Assembly: GCA_038533575.1 (NCBI GenBank)
Contig: JBCAYL010000004.1
Span: 1-64,000, forward strand
Source: Pseudomonadota bacterium
GTDB taxonomy: Bacteria; Pseudomonadota; Alphaproteobacteria; Rhodobacterales; Rhodobacteraceae
Direction of reading: 5' to 3'
DNA: 64,000 nt
Both the position numbers and the translations under genes were made by a program. How positions within the stretch are numbered: the first letter of the stretch is position 1; each line of letters begins with the position of its first letter. The notes under the pieces were generated by a model. That model ran no database searches and was not told the DNA's origin. It saw only the letters and a program-made list of their open reading frames with translations. Of this stretch, positions 52,654 to 60,447 are shown one piece after another.

Positions 52654-53417
52654 TCCTTGCGGTGCAGCTTGTCCCAGAGGTCGGGGCGGCGCGCCTTGGT
52701 CAGCGCCTCGCTCTGCTCCCGTCGCCAGGCCGCGACCTTGCCGTGGTCGCCGCAGGTCAGCACGTCGGGGATCGTGCGGCCCTGCCACTCGGCGGGGCGG
52801 GTGAAGTGCGGATGCTCGAGGAGGCCCGCGCTGTGGCTTTCCTCCTCGGTGGACGCTTCGTTACCGAGGACGCCCGGCAGGAGGCGGATGCAGGCGTCGA
52901 GCAGGACCTGCGCGGCGAGTTCGCCGCCGGTGAGGACGTAATCGCCGATGGACACTTCCTGCATCCCGTAATGTGCGATCGCGCGCTCATCGACGCCCTC
53001 GAAGCGGCCGCAGAGAACAGTACAGCCGGGACCGGCGGCGAGGTCGCGGGCCATGGCCTGGCTGAACGGCGCGCCCCGGGGCGACATGTAGAGGATCGGG
53101 CCCGGCCCCGCGGCGGCCTCCACCGCGCGGCCCACGATATCGGCGCGCAGCACCATGCCCGCGCCGCCGCCCGCGGGCTTGTCGTCCACGTTCCGGTGCT
53201 TGCCCTCGCCGAAGAGCCGGAGATCGGTGGTGTGGAGCTGCCAGCGGCCCTCCTTGAGCGCCTTGCCGGTGAGCGAGGCCCCGAGAACGCCGGGAAAGGT
53301 CTCGGGAAAGAGCGTGATGACCCGCGCGGTCCAGGCGCCCGCGATCTCTTCGCGCTCCATGAGCGCGCGAGGCTCTGCAGTGGCGCGGATGGATTTGCGC
53401 CCGTGGGAGAGCGCCAT
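52650..53417 (-). CDS. trmD: tRNA (guanine-N1)-methyltransferase
   Basis: This 255-residue SPOUT enzyme methylates G37 of tRNA, preventing frameshifts. It has RVITLFPETFPG, GGGAGMVLR, the SAM knot LCGRFEGVDERAI and GDYVLTGGELA. The N-terminus has about 28 extra residues before the domain; an internal ATG near residue 20 is possible. The start shares a base with the rimM stop. Confidence 0.95.
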   Translation of the reverse strand: MALSHGRKSIRATAEPRALMEREEIAGAWTARVITLFPETFPGVLGASLTGKALKEGRWQLHTTDLRLFGEGKHRNVDDKPAGGGAGMVLRADIVGRAVEAAAGPGPILYMSPRGAPFSQAMARDLAAGPGCTVLCGRFEGVDERAIAHYGMQEVSIGDYVLTGGELAAQVLLDACIRLLPGVLGNEASTEEESHSAGLLEHPHFTRPAEWQGRTIPDVLTCGDHGKVAAWRREQSEALTKARRPDLWDKLHRKE

Positions 53418-53923
53418 CAGAAGACGCCCTCGGGCGGGTCCGCCACGATCCGCTGTGCCCCGAGATCCACCGTGGGCACGGCCTCCTGCGTGAAGGGCAG
53501 GAGCACCGTCTCCGAGGAGCCGGGCAGCTTCACCTCGAGGATGTCCGTGGCCCCGTGGTTGAGCACGGCCTTCACGGTGCCGAGCGTGCCGCCGCCGGGA
53601 TCGACGACGGCAAGCCCGATGAGGTCGGAGTAGTAGTACTCGTCATCCGGCAGCTGGGGCAGGGCGGCGCGCTCCGCATAGAGCCGCGTGCCCTTGAGCG
53701 CATCGGCGTCCTCTTTGGAGCGGACCCCGGAGAGGCGACCGATGAGGCCCTTATCGACCGCACGGTCGATCTGGACGGTGAAGCGCCGCGCACCCGCCTC
53801 ATCGCTCAACGCGCCGTAATCGCCCAACGCCAGCGGGTCCGCGCAGAAGCTTTTGAGCCGCACTTCGCCGCTCACGCCAAAGGCGCCGGCGATCGCGCCC
53901 ACGCAGACCCTGTCTTCGGTCAT
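53417..53923 (-). CDS. rimM: 16S rRNA processing protein RimM
   Basis: This 168-residue RimM has VGAIAGAFGVSGEVRLKSF at the N-terminus and the PRC-barrel with DDEYYYSDLIGLAVVD. It assists 30S head assembly. ATG 53923 overlaps the TGA of the small upstream gene in ATGA. A longer start adds residues encoded inside that gene. Confidence 0.94.
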   Translation of the reverse strand: MTEDRVCVGAIAGAFGVSGEVRLKSFCADPLALGDYGALSDEAGARRFTVQIDRAVDKGLIGRLSGVRSKEDADALKGTRLYAERAALPQLPDDEYYYSDLIGLAVVDPGGGTLGTVKAVLNHGATDILEVKLPGSSETVLLPFTQEAVPTVDLGAQRIVADPPEGVF

Positions 53924-54081
53924 TGGATCACCTCTTCGAGCATCTCCCGCGCGGCGCAGGTGAGCCAGGGCCCCCAATCCGCTTCCACGGCACAGGTCTC
54001 GCGGGCCTCGGCGCGCTCGTAGGTGAGCCCCGCGCCGAAGGCCACGCTGACCAGGATCGCCGACCGGATGAGCCGCAGCAT
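53920..54081 (-). CDS. Small secreted or membrane-anchored protein
   Basis: A 53-codon frame from ATG 54081 to TGA 53920 encodes MLRLIRSAILVSVAFGAG (signal or anchor) then LTYERAEARETCAVEADW and CAAREMLEEVIQ. Its stop overlaps the rimM start (ATGA) and its start is 7 nt after rpsP, so it is translated within the rpsP-rimM-trmD-rplS operon. Two cysteines could form a disulfide. I do not recognise the family. Confidence 0.6.
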   Translation of the reverse strand: MLRLIRSAILVSVAFGAGLTYERAEARETCAVEADWGPWLTCAAREMLEEVIQ

Positions 54082-54088
54082 GGGGTGC

Positions 54089-54508
54089 TTACTCCTCTGC
54101 CGCTGCCTCTGCGGCCGGTGCCTCCTCGGCGGGGGCTTCCTCAGCCGGTGCTGCGGCGGCTTCAGCGGCTGCTGCAGCCTTTGCGGCCTTCTCCTCGGCG
54201 CGCTCCTGGGCTTTCTTGCCGGGCTTGGCTTTCTGCGGATTGTTGCGCTCCGTCTTGTCGCGGGCGCCGGCGGCCTCGAGCATGCGGGCGATCCGGTCGG
54301 TGGGCTGCGCGCCCTTGCCGAGCCAGTACTCCACGCGCTCCATGTCCATCTTCACGCGGTCCTCGCTGTCCTTCGGGAGGAGCGGATTGTAGGTGCCGAG
54401 CTTTTCGATGAAGCGGCCGTCGCGGGGCATGCGACTGTCGGCGGCGACGATGCGGTAGAACGGGCGCTTCTTGGTGCCGCCGCGGGCGAGACGAATTTTC
54501 ATGGCCAT
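54089..54508 (-). CDS. rpsP: 30S ribosomal protein S16 with acidic tail
   Basis: Residues 1-85 are a normal S16 ([31 protein letters not shown]). Residues about 90-139 form a tail of Ala/Glu/Pro repeats ([18 protein letters not shown]), so the protein is 139 aa against the usual 80-90. An ATG two codons downstream is an alternative start. The tail is like that of L3 in this window. Confidence 0.95.
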   Translation of the reverse strand: MAMKIRLARGGTKKRPFYRIVAADSRMPRDGRFIEKLGTYNPLLPKDSEDRVKMDMERVEYWLGKGAQPTDRIARMLEAAGARDKTERNNPQKAKPGKKAQERAEEKAAKAAAAAEAAAAPAEEAPAEEAPAAEAAAEE

Positions 54509-54521
54509 GGTGTGATTTCCT

Positions 54522-54821
54522 TCAGGTTCTGTCTTGGTGTGTTTTGTGGTGCTGAATGACTTCAGCGATGATGAAGTTCAGGAACTTCTTGGCGAATTCG
54601 GGATCGAGATCCGCGCGCTTCGCCAAATCTTCGAGCCGTGCGATCTGCGCGTCTTCGCGCGCGGGATCGGACGGGGGAAGGTCGTGCTGGGCCTTGAGCA
54701 CGCCCACGGCCTGGGTGTGCTTGAACCGCTCGCCCAGCGTGTAGACGAGGATCGCGTCGAGGCGGTCGATCGACTCGCGGTGGCCCTTGAGGATCTGGGC
54801 GGCTTTCTCGGCATCGCTCAT
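54522..54821 (-). CDS. Chorismate mutase, AroQ type
   Basis: This 99-residue all-helical AroQ-type mutase converts chorismate to prephenate for Phe/Tyr synthesis. It has [31 protein letters not shown] with the active-site Arg and Lys, and ends with [11 protein letters not shown]. It precedes rpsP by 13 nt and overlaps the upstream acetyltransferase (ATGA). Confidence 0.88.
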   Translation of the reverse strand: MSDAEKAAQILKGHRESIDRLDAILVYTLGERFKHTQAVGVLKAQHDLPPSDPAREDAQIARLEDLAKRADLDPEFAKKFLNFIIAEVIQHHKTHQDRT

Positions 54822-55387
54822 GACCGGGCCTCCTCCTTGATGTAGCGGTAGGTGACGGTGTCGTCGGCTTTCTCCGCATCCGTGTCGCGGGTGCCGCCCA
54901 GGCGGGTGGCCAGCGCGATGGAGCGCGTGTTCTCGTGGTCGATATAGGAAACCAGCGTCCTGAGCCCGAGCGCGCTGAAGGCGTAGTCGCGCGCGGCTGT
55001 GGCGGCCTCGAAGGCAATGCTTTTGCCCTCGGCCTCCGGCAGGAACATGAAGCCAAGCTCTGGTTCGTCATCGCCCGGCTCGAAGCCGATGAGGACGAAG
55101 CCCTGGACCTCACCTTCCGCTTCGACCGTCCAGATGCCGTGGCCGCGCAGGATCCACGTCGCGACGAGCTGGCCAAAATCTGCCCAGGCGTGGTCACGAC
55201 TGGGGATCTCGCCGTAGATGAAGCGTGCCGAGGGCTGTTCGGCGATCCGCGCATAGGCCGCGAAGTCTTCGATCCGAGGCGCGCGCAACGTCAGGCGCTC
55301 CGTCGTGAGAACAGGTACGAGGGCCTGCATGGCGTCCGCCAACACCACGGAGGGCCCGGTGGCCGGGAGCTCGTGAGGCAACGTCAT
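54818..55387 (-). CDS. GNAT-family acetyltransferase 1
   Basis: This 189-residue protein matches the RimJ/RimL-like GNAT group: VLTTERLTLRAPRIEDFAAYA, GFVLIGFEPG and the acetyl-CoA region PELGFMFLPEAEGKSIAFEAA. Start ATG 55387 overlaps the stop of the next gene upstream. It is the third of three tandem related genes; target unknown. Confidence 0.88.
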   Translation of the reverse strand: MTLPHELPATGPSVVLADAMQALVPVLTTERLTLRAPRIEDFAAYARIAEQPSARFIYGEIPSRDHAWADFGQLVATWILRGHGIWTVEAEGEVQGFVLIGFEPGDDEPELGFMFLPEAEGKSIAFEAATAARDYAFSALGLRTLVSYIDHENTRSIALATRLGGTRDTDAEKADDTVTYRYIKEEARS

Positions 55388-55896
55388 GCCAGCGCCTCCG
55401 GCCCCGGGTGGCGCCAGATGTTCATGGTGCCGTAGACCTCGTGGGTGAACGGCCCCTCCTGGGTGCATCCCATCCGTCGCGCCAGCGCTGCGGACGGGCC
55501 ATTGCCCTCGGCCACGAGGCTGATGACGGTGCTCCAGCCGAGCGTCCCGTAGGCCCAGTTGCGCGTGGCCAGGGCGGCCTCGGTGGCGTAGCCCTTGCCC
55601 TCATGGCCGTTCATCAGGTCCCAGCCGAGCTCGGGCTCGGGCCAGCCATGGGGGTTCCACGGGCCGACCAGGCCCACCATCTCGCCTGTTTCGGTCAGCT
55701 CAACCGCGAAGCGGCCATAGCCGCGCAGCGTCCAGTGGCCGATCTCGGCGGCCAGCACGCGCCAGCTCCGCTCCGCAGTCAGAGGACCCCCCACGAAGGA
55801 CGACCGGTCATCCGCGTAGAAGTCGGCAAGCGGCGCGAAGTGGCGTGCGCCGGGCGCGGTGAGCGTGAGCCGTTCGGTCTGGAGGGTCGGGATCAT
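55384..55896 (-). CDS. GNAT-family acetyltransferase 2
   Basis: This 170-residue GNAT has LQTERLTLTAPGARHFAPLADFY, SFVGGPLT, GLVGPWNPHGWPEPELGWDL and EGKGYATEAALATRNW. It is clearly similar to its upstream neighbour (shared FVGGP, GPW, GYGRF and EGNG motifs), so they are tandem duplicates. Starts and stops overlap by 4 nt on both sides. Confidence 0.88.
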   Translation of the reverse strand: MIPTLQTERLTLTAPGARHFAPLADFYADDRSSFVGGPLTAERSWRVLAAEIGHWTLRGYGRFAVELTETGEMVGLVGPWNPHGWPEPELGWDLMNGHEGKGYATEAALATRNWAYGTLGWSTVISLVAEGNGPSAALARRMGCTQEGPFTHEVYGTMNIWRHPGPEALA

Positions 55897-56405
55897 GCCG
55901 CCGCCTCCGGGTGCATGTAGACGAGGCAGGGCCCGGTGGAGGGATGCGCGGCCGCGGGATCGAGCCGTGCGCCCATGCGTTCCGCAACGGCGATGGAGGC
56001 GGCATTGCCCTCCGCGATGTAGCTGACCACGCGCGTCCAGCCGAGTGTGTCCCGCGCCCAGCCGAGCGCGGCGCGTCCAGCCTCGGTGGCAAAGCCATGG
56101 CCTTCATCCTCGGCGCGCCAGATGTGCCAGCCGATCTCATGGTCGGCCCATCCTTCGGGATACCACGGGCCGATGAGGCCGATCGCGCGGTCCTGGTCCT
56201 TGCGAATGACGGTAAAGAGCCCGTAGCCCCGGAGGTTCCAATGGCCGAAGAACATCGCCGCCTTGCGCCAGCTGTCGGGACGCGGCGCCGGGCCGCCGAC
56301 GAAGCGGCTGCGATCGGTCTCGTAGAAGTCCTGCACGGCGGACAGTTCGCTGCCATCGGGCTTGCGCAGGATCAGGCGCTCGGTTTCGATGAAGAACTTG
56401 GTCAT
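55893..56405 (-). CDS. GNAT-family acetyltransferase 3
   Basis: This 170-residue GNAT has IETERLILRKPDGSELSAVQDFYE, RFVGGPAPRPDSW, GLIGPWYPEGWADHEIGWHI and EGHGFATEAGRAALGW. ATG 56405 is preferred over a 13-residue longer start. It heads the GNAT-GNAT-GNAT-chorismate mutase string downstream of ffh. Confidence 0.88.
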   Translation of the reverse strand: MTKFFIETERLILRKPDGSELSAVQDFYETDRSRFVGGPAPRPDSWRKAAMFFGHWNLRGYGLFTVIRKDQDRAIGLIGPWYPEGWADHEIGWHIWRAEDEGHGFATEAGRAALGWARDTLGWTRVVSYIAEGNAASIAVAERMGARLDPAAAHPSTGPCLVYMHPEAAA

Positions 56406-56473
56406 GCGATCATTCCGCGCCGCGCTTGACCCGGGGCTAGACACAGGGCCTCACGCTCACCTGAAAGAGCGAG

Positions 56474-56494
56474 GTCCCGGGTCAAGCCCGGGAC
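56474..56494 (-). terminator. Hairpin after ffh
   Basis: GTCCCGGG (56474-56481) and CCCGGGAC (56487-56494) are perfect arms around TCAAG, 20 nt past the ffh stop on the minus strand. A partial copy (CTTGACCCGGGG) is at 56424. There is no clear T-run, and such sequences are often dispersed in related genomes, so terminator function is uncertain. Confidence 0.45.
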
Positions 56495-56514
56495 GGGGAG
56501 GGCATGCGTCGCCG

Positions 56515-58014
56515 TCACTTCTTCTTCCCGAACCCGCTGAGACCCGGGGGCAGGGCGGGCCCGCCAAGGCCGGGCAGACCGCCCGCACCGGTGCCACGGG
56601 GCATCGCGCCCATCTTGCCCATCTGCGCCTGCGCGGCGGCGATCTCCGCCTCCGACGGTCCGCCCTTCATGCCGAACATGCCGCCGAGCTGCTTCATGAG
56701 GCCCTTGCCGCCCTTGCGGCCGAGCTTCTTCATCATGTCCGACATCTGGCGGTGCTGCTTGAGGAGGCGGTTGAGCTCCTGCACTTCGAGCCCCGCGCCC
56801 TTGGCGATGCGCTTCTTGCGGGACGCCTGGAGGAGCTGCGGATTGGCGCGCTCCTTCTTCGTCATGGACTGGATGAGGGCGACCTGCCGCTTGAGCATCT
56901 TGTCGTCGATGCCGGCCTCGGCCATCTGCCCCTTCATCTTTCCGACGCCGGGCATCATGGACATCATGCCCTCCATACCGCCCATCTTCATCATCTGCTC
57001 GAGCTGCATCTTGAGGTCGTTCATGTTGAACTGGCCCTTCTGGAAGCGCTTCATCATGCGCTCGGCCTGTTCCTGCTCGACGACTTCCTGCGCCTTCTCC
57101 ACGAGAGAGACGATGTCGCCCATGCCGAGGATGCGGCCCGCGATGCGCTCGGGCTCGAAGGTCTCGAGCGCGTCCATCTTTTCGCCGAGGCCGACGAACT
57201 TGATGGGCTTGCCCGTAACCGCGCGCATGGAAAGGGCCGCACCGCCGCGCCCGTCGCCATCCATCCGCGTCAGCACGACGCCGGTGATGCCGATGCGGTC
57301 GTCGAAGTTCTGCGCGGTGTTCACGGCGTCCTGGCCGGTGAGGCCGTCGACGACGAGGATGGTTTCGCGCGGGGTGGCCACGTCGCGGACCTGCTCCACC
57401 TGCGTCATCAGCTCTTCGTCGATCGAAAGCCTGCCCGCTGTGTCGAGCATGTAGACGTCATAGCCCCCCATCGCGGCCTGCTGCTTGGCGCGCTTGGCGA
57501 TGGCGACGGGGTCCTGTCCCTTCACGATGGGCAGCGTGTCGACCCCGATTTGGGTGCCCAGGATCGCGAGCTGATCCATGGCCGCCGGGCGGTTAACGTC
57601 GAGCGAGGCCATGAGCACGCGCTTGCCTTCGCGCTCGCTCAGCCGTTTGGCGAGCTTCGCCGTCGTCGTCGTCTTACCGCCGCCCTGGAGGCCCACCATG
57701 AGGAGCGGCGCGGGCGGGTTATCGATCTTGAGCGACCCAGGCTCTCCTTCGCCTGCAAGGACGTGGACCAGCTCGTCATGGACGATCTTGACGACCTGCT
57801 GGCCCGGCGTGACCGATTTCGTCACGGCCTGCCCGGTGGCCTTCTCCTGAACAGCCTTCACGAAGTCCCGCGCCACGGTGAGCGACACATCCGCTTCGAG
57901 CAGAGCCACCCGCACCTCGCGGAGCGCGGTCTTGACGTCGTCCTCGCTCAGTGCGCCCTGCTTCGTCAGCCGGTCGAAGACGCCAGAGAGGCGGTCTGAC
58001 AGATTCTCGAACAT
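56515..58014 (-). CDS. ffh: Signal recognition particle protein Ffh
   Basis: This 499-residue SRP54 homologue has the N domain, the GTPase G domain (G1 GLQGGGKTTTT, about 108-118; DTAGR; TRMDGD) and the methionine-rich M domain from about 300 (QFNMNDLKMQLEQMMKMGG). With 4.5S RNA it targets membrane proteins to SecYEG. The 4.5S RNA gene was not seen in the window. A Gly/Pro-rich tail ends in GFGKKK. Confidence 0.97.
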   Translation of the reverse strand: MFENLSDRLSGVFDRLTKQGALSEDDVKTALREVRVALLEADVSLTVARDFVKAVQEKATGQAVTKSVTPGQQVVKIVHDELVHVLAGEGEPGSLKIDNPPAPLLMVGLQGGGKTTTTAKLAKRLSEREGKRVLMASLDVNRPAAMDQLAILGTQIGVDTLPIVKGQDPVAIAKRAKQQAAMGGYDVYMLDTAGRLSIDEELMTQVEQVRDVATPRETILVVDGLTGQDAVNTAQNFDDRIGITGVVLTRMDGDGRGGAALSMRAVTGKPIKFVGLGEKMDALETFEPERIAGRILGMGDIVSLVEKAQEVVEQEQAERMMKRFQKGQFNMNDLKMQLEQMMKMGGMEGMMSMMPGVGKMKGQMAEAGIDDKMLKRQVALIQSMTKKERANPQLLQASRKKRIAKGAGLEVQELNRLLKQHRQMSDMMKKLGRKGGKGLMKQLGGMFGMKGGPSEAEIAAAQAQMGKMGAMPRGTGAGGLPGLGGPALPPGLSGFGKKK

Positions 58015-58328
58015 GGGCGCAGCCCTCCGTGATGATGCGTCTGGGCCCTATGTGAGCCCTCGGCGGCGAATTCCAAAGGCCCAATGCAGAACGGCCCCCA
58101 CGGGCGAAACTCGCTGGTGGGGGGCGATCCTGGCCGGAGCCTGAGGACCGGAAAGCACACAACTCTCCGGAATTGGCGGCGCGTATGGCCCAAGGCGTGC
58201 CCCGCGTCAAGCGCCGCGCCCGCCCGGTCAGGCAACGATCGGGGCCGAGCCGCAAGACGTCGGGCGCGCGGGCCCGCCTTCTTTGTGCACCGTACCTCGG
58301 GGTCCGGGGCAGAGCCCCGGTTCCACCC
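58015..58328. other. Intergenic region DoxX-ffh
   Basis: This 314-nt gap contains the ffh promoter (-) and downstream of DoxX a CCGGGGC/GCCCCGG hairpin (58304-58310 with 58314-58320). No gene, RNA gene or clear -35/-10 pair was found; apparent reading frames here look non-coding. Confidence 0.4.
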
Positions 58329-58685
58329 TCACCTCAGGCGCGGGACCCAGTGCAGCGCGCTGAGCACAAGCGTGGCGATGAGCAGAAGGATGAGGTGGGC
58401 GAAGGGCAAGCTCGTGAAGGTCGTGATCGCGGAGAGCCCGGTCACCATCGTGCCCGTCAGCACCAGCGCCGCCCAGCGGGCCGTGAGCGCAGGCCAGAGC
58501 GCCAGCGCGCCGAACGTCTCCACGGAGCCCGTCACGAAGCGGATCCACTGCCCGAAGCCGAGCTCGGCATAGAGCATCACGTCCCGCGGATCGCCCGTGA
58601 GTTTGCGCAGGCCATAGTAGAGGAAGGCGAGGGAGAGGAGCGCCGTCAGCGCCAGTCGGGTCGGTCTCAGCATGGGAGCGGACAT
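58329..58685 (-). CDS. DoxX-like membrane protein
   Basis: This 118-residue protein has four hydrophobic segments in the DoxX layout: LTALLSLAFLYYGLRKLTGDP, a tight VETFGALALWP turn, and a C-terminal LILLLIATLVLSALH segment. DoxX-like proteins are small membrane proteins linked to redox or thiosulfate functions; the role here is unknown. Confidence 0.75.
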   Translation of the reverse strand: MSAPMLRPTRLALTALLSLAFLYYGLRKLTGDPRDVMLYAELGFGQWIRFVTGSVETFGALALWPALTARWAALVLTGTMVTGLSAITTFTSLPFAHLILLLIATLVLSALHWVPRLR

Positions 58686-58699
58686 AAGGCAGCGCGCTG

Positions 58700-58745
58700 A
58701 AAAAGCGACAGCCCGCGGCGGAGGGAGGGCGCGCCGCGGGCTGTC
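58700..58745 (-). terminator. Intrinsic terminator downstream of azoR
   Basis: A perfect 14-bp stem, 58707-58720 with 58732-58745 (GACAGCCCGCGGCG arm), is followed on the minus strand by GCTTTTTC, the T5 being 58700-58704. The 11-nt loop reads CGCCCTCCCTC on that strand, which is rich in anti-Shine-Dalgarno-like CCTCCC. Confidence 0.85.
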
Positions 58746-58812
58746 TGGTTTGCGTCCTGCGTTGGGAGGGTCGATCCCGCGGACTGCGTGTCTGTTGTTA
58801 CGGATGTGGGGA

Positions 58813-58845
58813 GCGCTGTCGAAGGTTCCAGCTTTGTGACAGCGC
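58813..58845 (-). other. Hairpin in azoR 3' region
   Basis: GCGCTGTC (58813-58820) pairs with GACAGCGC (58838-58845). It lies 22 nt past the azoR stop and 70 nt before the terminator at 58745, so the 3' region could yield a structured RNA of about 160 nt. Confidence 0.45.
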
Positions 58846-58867
58846 CCTCACGGGGGCCTGAAGCGTG

Positions 58868-59449
58868 TTACGCCGCAAGCGCCTCCACCCGATCATTGGC
58901 CGATTTCAGGCTCGCCTCAGCATCGAGCGCCATCTGGTCGGCGGCGACGAGCTCCACGTCGGTGATCCCGATGAAGCCCAGGGCGAACTTGAGGTAACCC
59001 GTGGCGAAATCGATCTCGGAGCCGACCTTCGTGCCGCCCGAGGCGGTGACGATTATGGCGCGCTTGCCCTCGAGGAGGCCTTGCGGTCCGGTGTCGGTGT
59101 ATTTGAAGGTGATGCCGGCGCGCGCCACCTGGTCGATCCAGGCCTTCAGAGCGGCGGGGATGCCGAAATTGTAGATCGGTGCGCCGATGACGAGCGTGTC
59201 GGCCGCCATAAGTTCTTCGATGAGCGTGTCCGAACCCGCGAGCGCGGCTTTCTGCGCGGCGCTGCGCTCGTTCGGCGCGGTCCAGTTGGCCGCGAGCCAG
59301 CCTTCGTCGAGGAGGTCGATCCCGTCGCTGAGGTCGCGGGTGATGACGCGCTCGGCGCCGAGGCGGGCCGTGACCTTCTCGGTGAGGTCGCGGGTCACGG
59401 AGCCTTCCTTGCGGGCGGAGGCGTCGATGCGGAGGATGGTCTGTGCCAT
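58868..59449 (-). CDS. azoR: FMN-dependent NADH-azoreductase
   Basis: This 193-residue flavodoxin-like protein has the AzoR pattern: ILRIDASARKEGSVTRDLT for the FMN phosphate, APIYNFGIPAALKAWIDQVARAG and the GPQGLLEGKRAIIVTASGG segment. It reduces azo and quinone compounds with NADH. ATG 59449 is preferred. The divergent LysR gene at 59572 is probably its regulator. Confidence 0.92.
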   Translation of the reverse strand: MAQTILRIDASARKEGSVTRDLTEKVTARLGAERVITRDLSDGIDLLDEGWLAANWTAPNERSAAQKAALAGSDTLIEELMAADTLVIGAPIYNFGIPAALKAWIDQVARAGITFKYTDTGPQGLLEGKRAIIVTASGGTKVGSEIDFATGYLKFALGFIGITDVELVAADQMALDAEASLKSANDRVEALAA

Positions 59450-59541
59450 GTCGGTGTGTCCTTGGTCGGCAGGGCGATGCGCCCCGGGATGCGCGATATT
59501 TGCTCCCTCTTGTCGCGCACGCAATCTGCGAATATAGACCT

Positions 59542-59565
59542 CTCATGTGAGGATTTGCACATGAG
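59542..59565. promoter_or_regulatory. Inverted repeat in the azoR-LysR spacer
   Basis: CTCATGTG (59542-59549) and CACATGAG (59558-59565) are perfect arms with an 8-nt spacer, ending 6 nt before the LysR ATG. Position and size suit a LysR-type operator controlling azoR and autorepressing the regulator. Confidence 0.5.
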
Positions 59566-59571
59566 GCTTCC

Positions 59572-60447
59572 ATGGATAATTGGGACGAAGTGCGCACCGC
59601 CTTCCAGGTGGCGCGGCTGGGGACGGTGAGCGGCGCGGCGGAGGTTCTGGGCGTCCACCACGCCACCGTCATCCGCCATATCGACGCGCTCGAAGGCAAG
59701 CTCGGCGTGAAGCTCTTCCAGCGGCACGCGCGGGGTTACACGGCCACGGAGGCCGGCAATGACCTCCTCCTCGTCGCGCAAACCACCGATGACCAATTCG
59801 CCCAGCTCGCCGGCCGTCTGAAGGGCCGCGGCGCGTCCGTCACGGGCGAGCTCGTGGTGACCTCGCTGGCCACCTTCTCGCCCATGCTCGCCCCGGTGCT
59901 CGCGGCCTTCCGCGAAGAGCATCCTGAGCTCACCGTGCGCTACCTCACCGGCGACCGGCTCTTCCGGCTGGAATACGGAGAGGCCCACGTCGCTATCCGC
60001 GCGGGGGCGGCGCCCGATCAGCCCGACAATGTCGTGCAGCCCTTCGTGCGCCAGGGCCTCGCGCTCTACGCTGCCGATTTCTACAAGGAGCGGCACGGCC
60101 TCCCGAAGGATGAAAGCGAGTTCAAGGACCACTTCTTCGTAGGCCACGACCAGGAGACGCGCGCGCCCTTCAACATGTGGCTGCGCGATCACGTGCCCAT
60201 GGAAAACATCGTCTACCGCACTGCAGACAACCGCTCCAACGAGGACGGCGTCGTGGCGGGGGCGGGGATCGGCTTCCTGCCGGTGAAGGTGGCCGAGCGC
60301 TACAGCAATCTTACCATGGTCACCCCGCCGCGCCCGGAATGGAGCGCACCGCTCTGGCTCGTCACCCATGTGGACCTGCACCGCACCGCAAAGGTCCAGA
60401 GCTTCCTCGCGTTTCTCAAGGAGGCGGCCAAGAGCTGGGAGGCATGA
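59572..60447 (+). CDS. LysR-family transcriptional regulator
   Basis: This 291-residue regulator has the N-terminal HTH (AFQVARLGTVSGAAEVLGVHHATVIRHIDALEGKLGVKLF) and a C-terminal ligand-binding fold. Its place divergent to azoR suggests it senses azo, quinone or electrophile stress. The stop overlaps the EamA start (ATGA). Confidence 0.92.
   Translation: MDNWDEVRTAFQVARLGTVSGAAEVLGVHHATVIRHIDALEGKLGVKLFQRHARGYTATEAGNDLLLVAQTTDDQFAQLAGRLKGRGASVTGELVVTSLATFSPMLAPVLAAFREEHPELTVRYLTGDRLFRLEYGEAHVAIRAGAAPDQPDNVVQPFVRQGLALYAADFYKERHGLPKDESEFKDHFFVGHDQETRAPFNMWLRDHVPMENIVYRTADNRSNEDGVVAGAGIGFLPVKVAERYSNLTMVTPPRPEWSAPLWLVTHVDLHRTAKVQSFLAFLKEAAKSWEA

Noticed and set aside
56362-57999. 545-codon plus-strand frame over ffh
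   Set aside because: It is antisense to ffh, whose domains are complete; the translation is a His/Leu/Arg-rich shadow.
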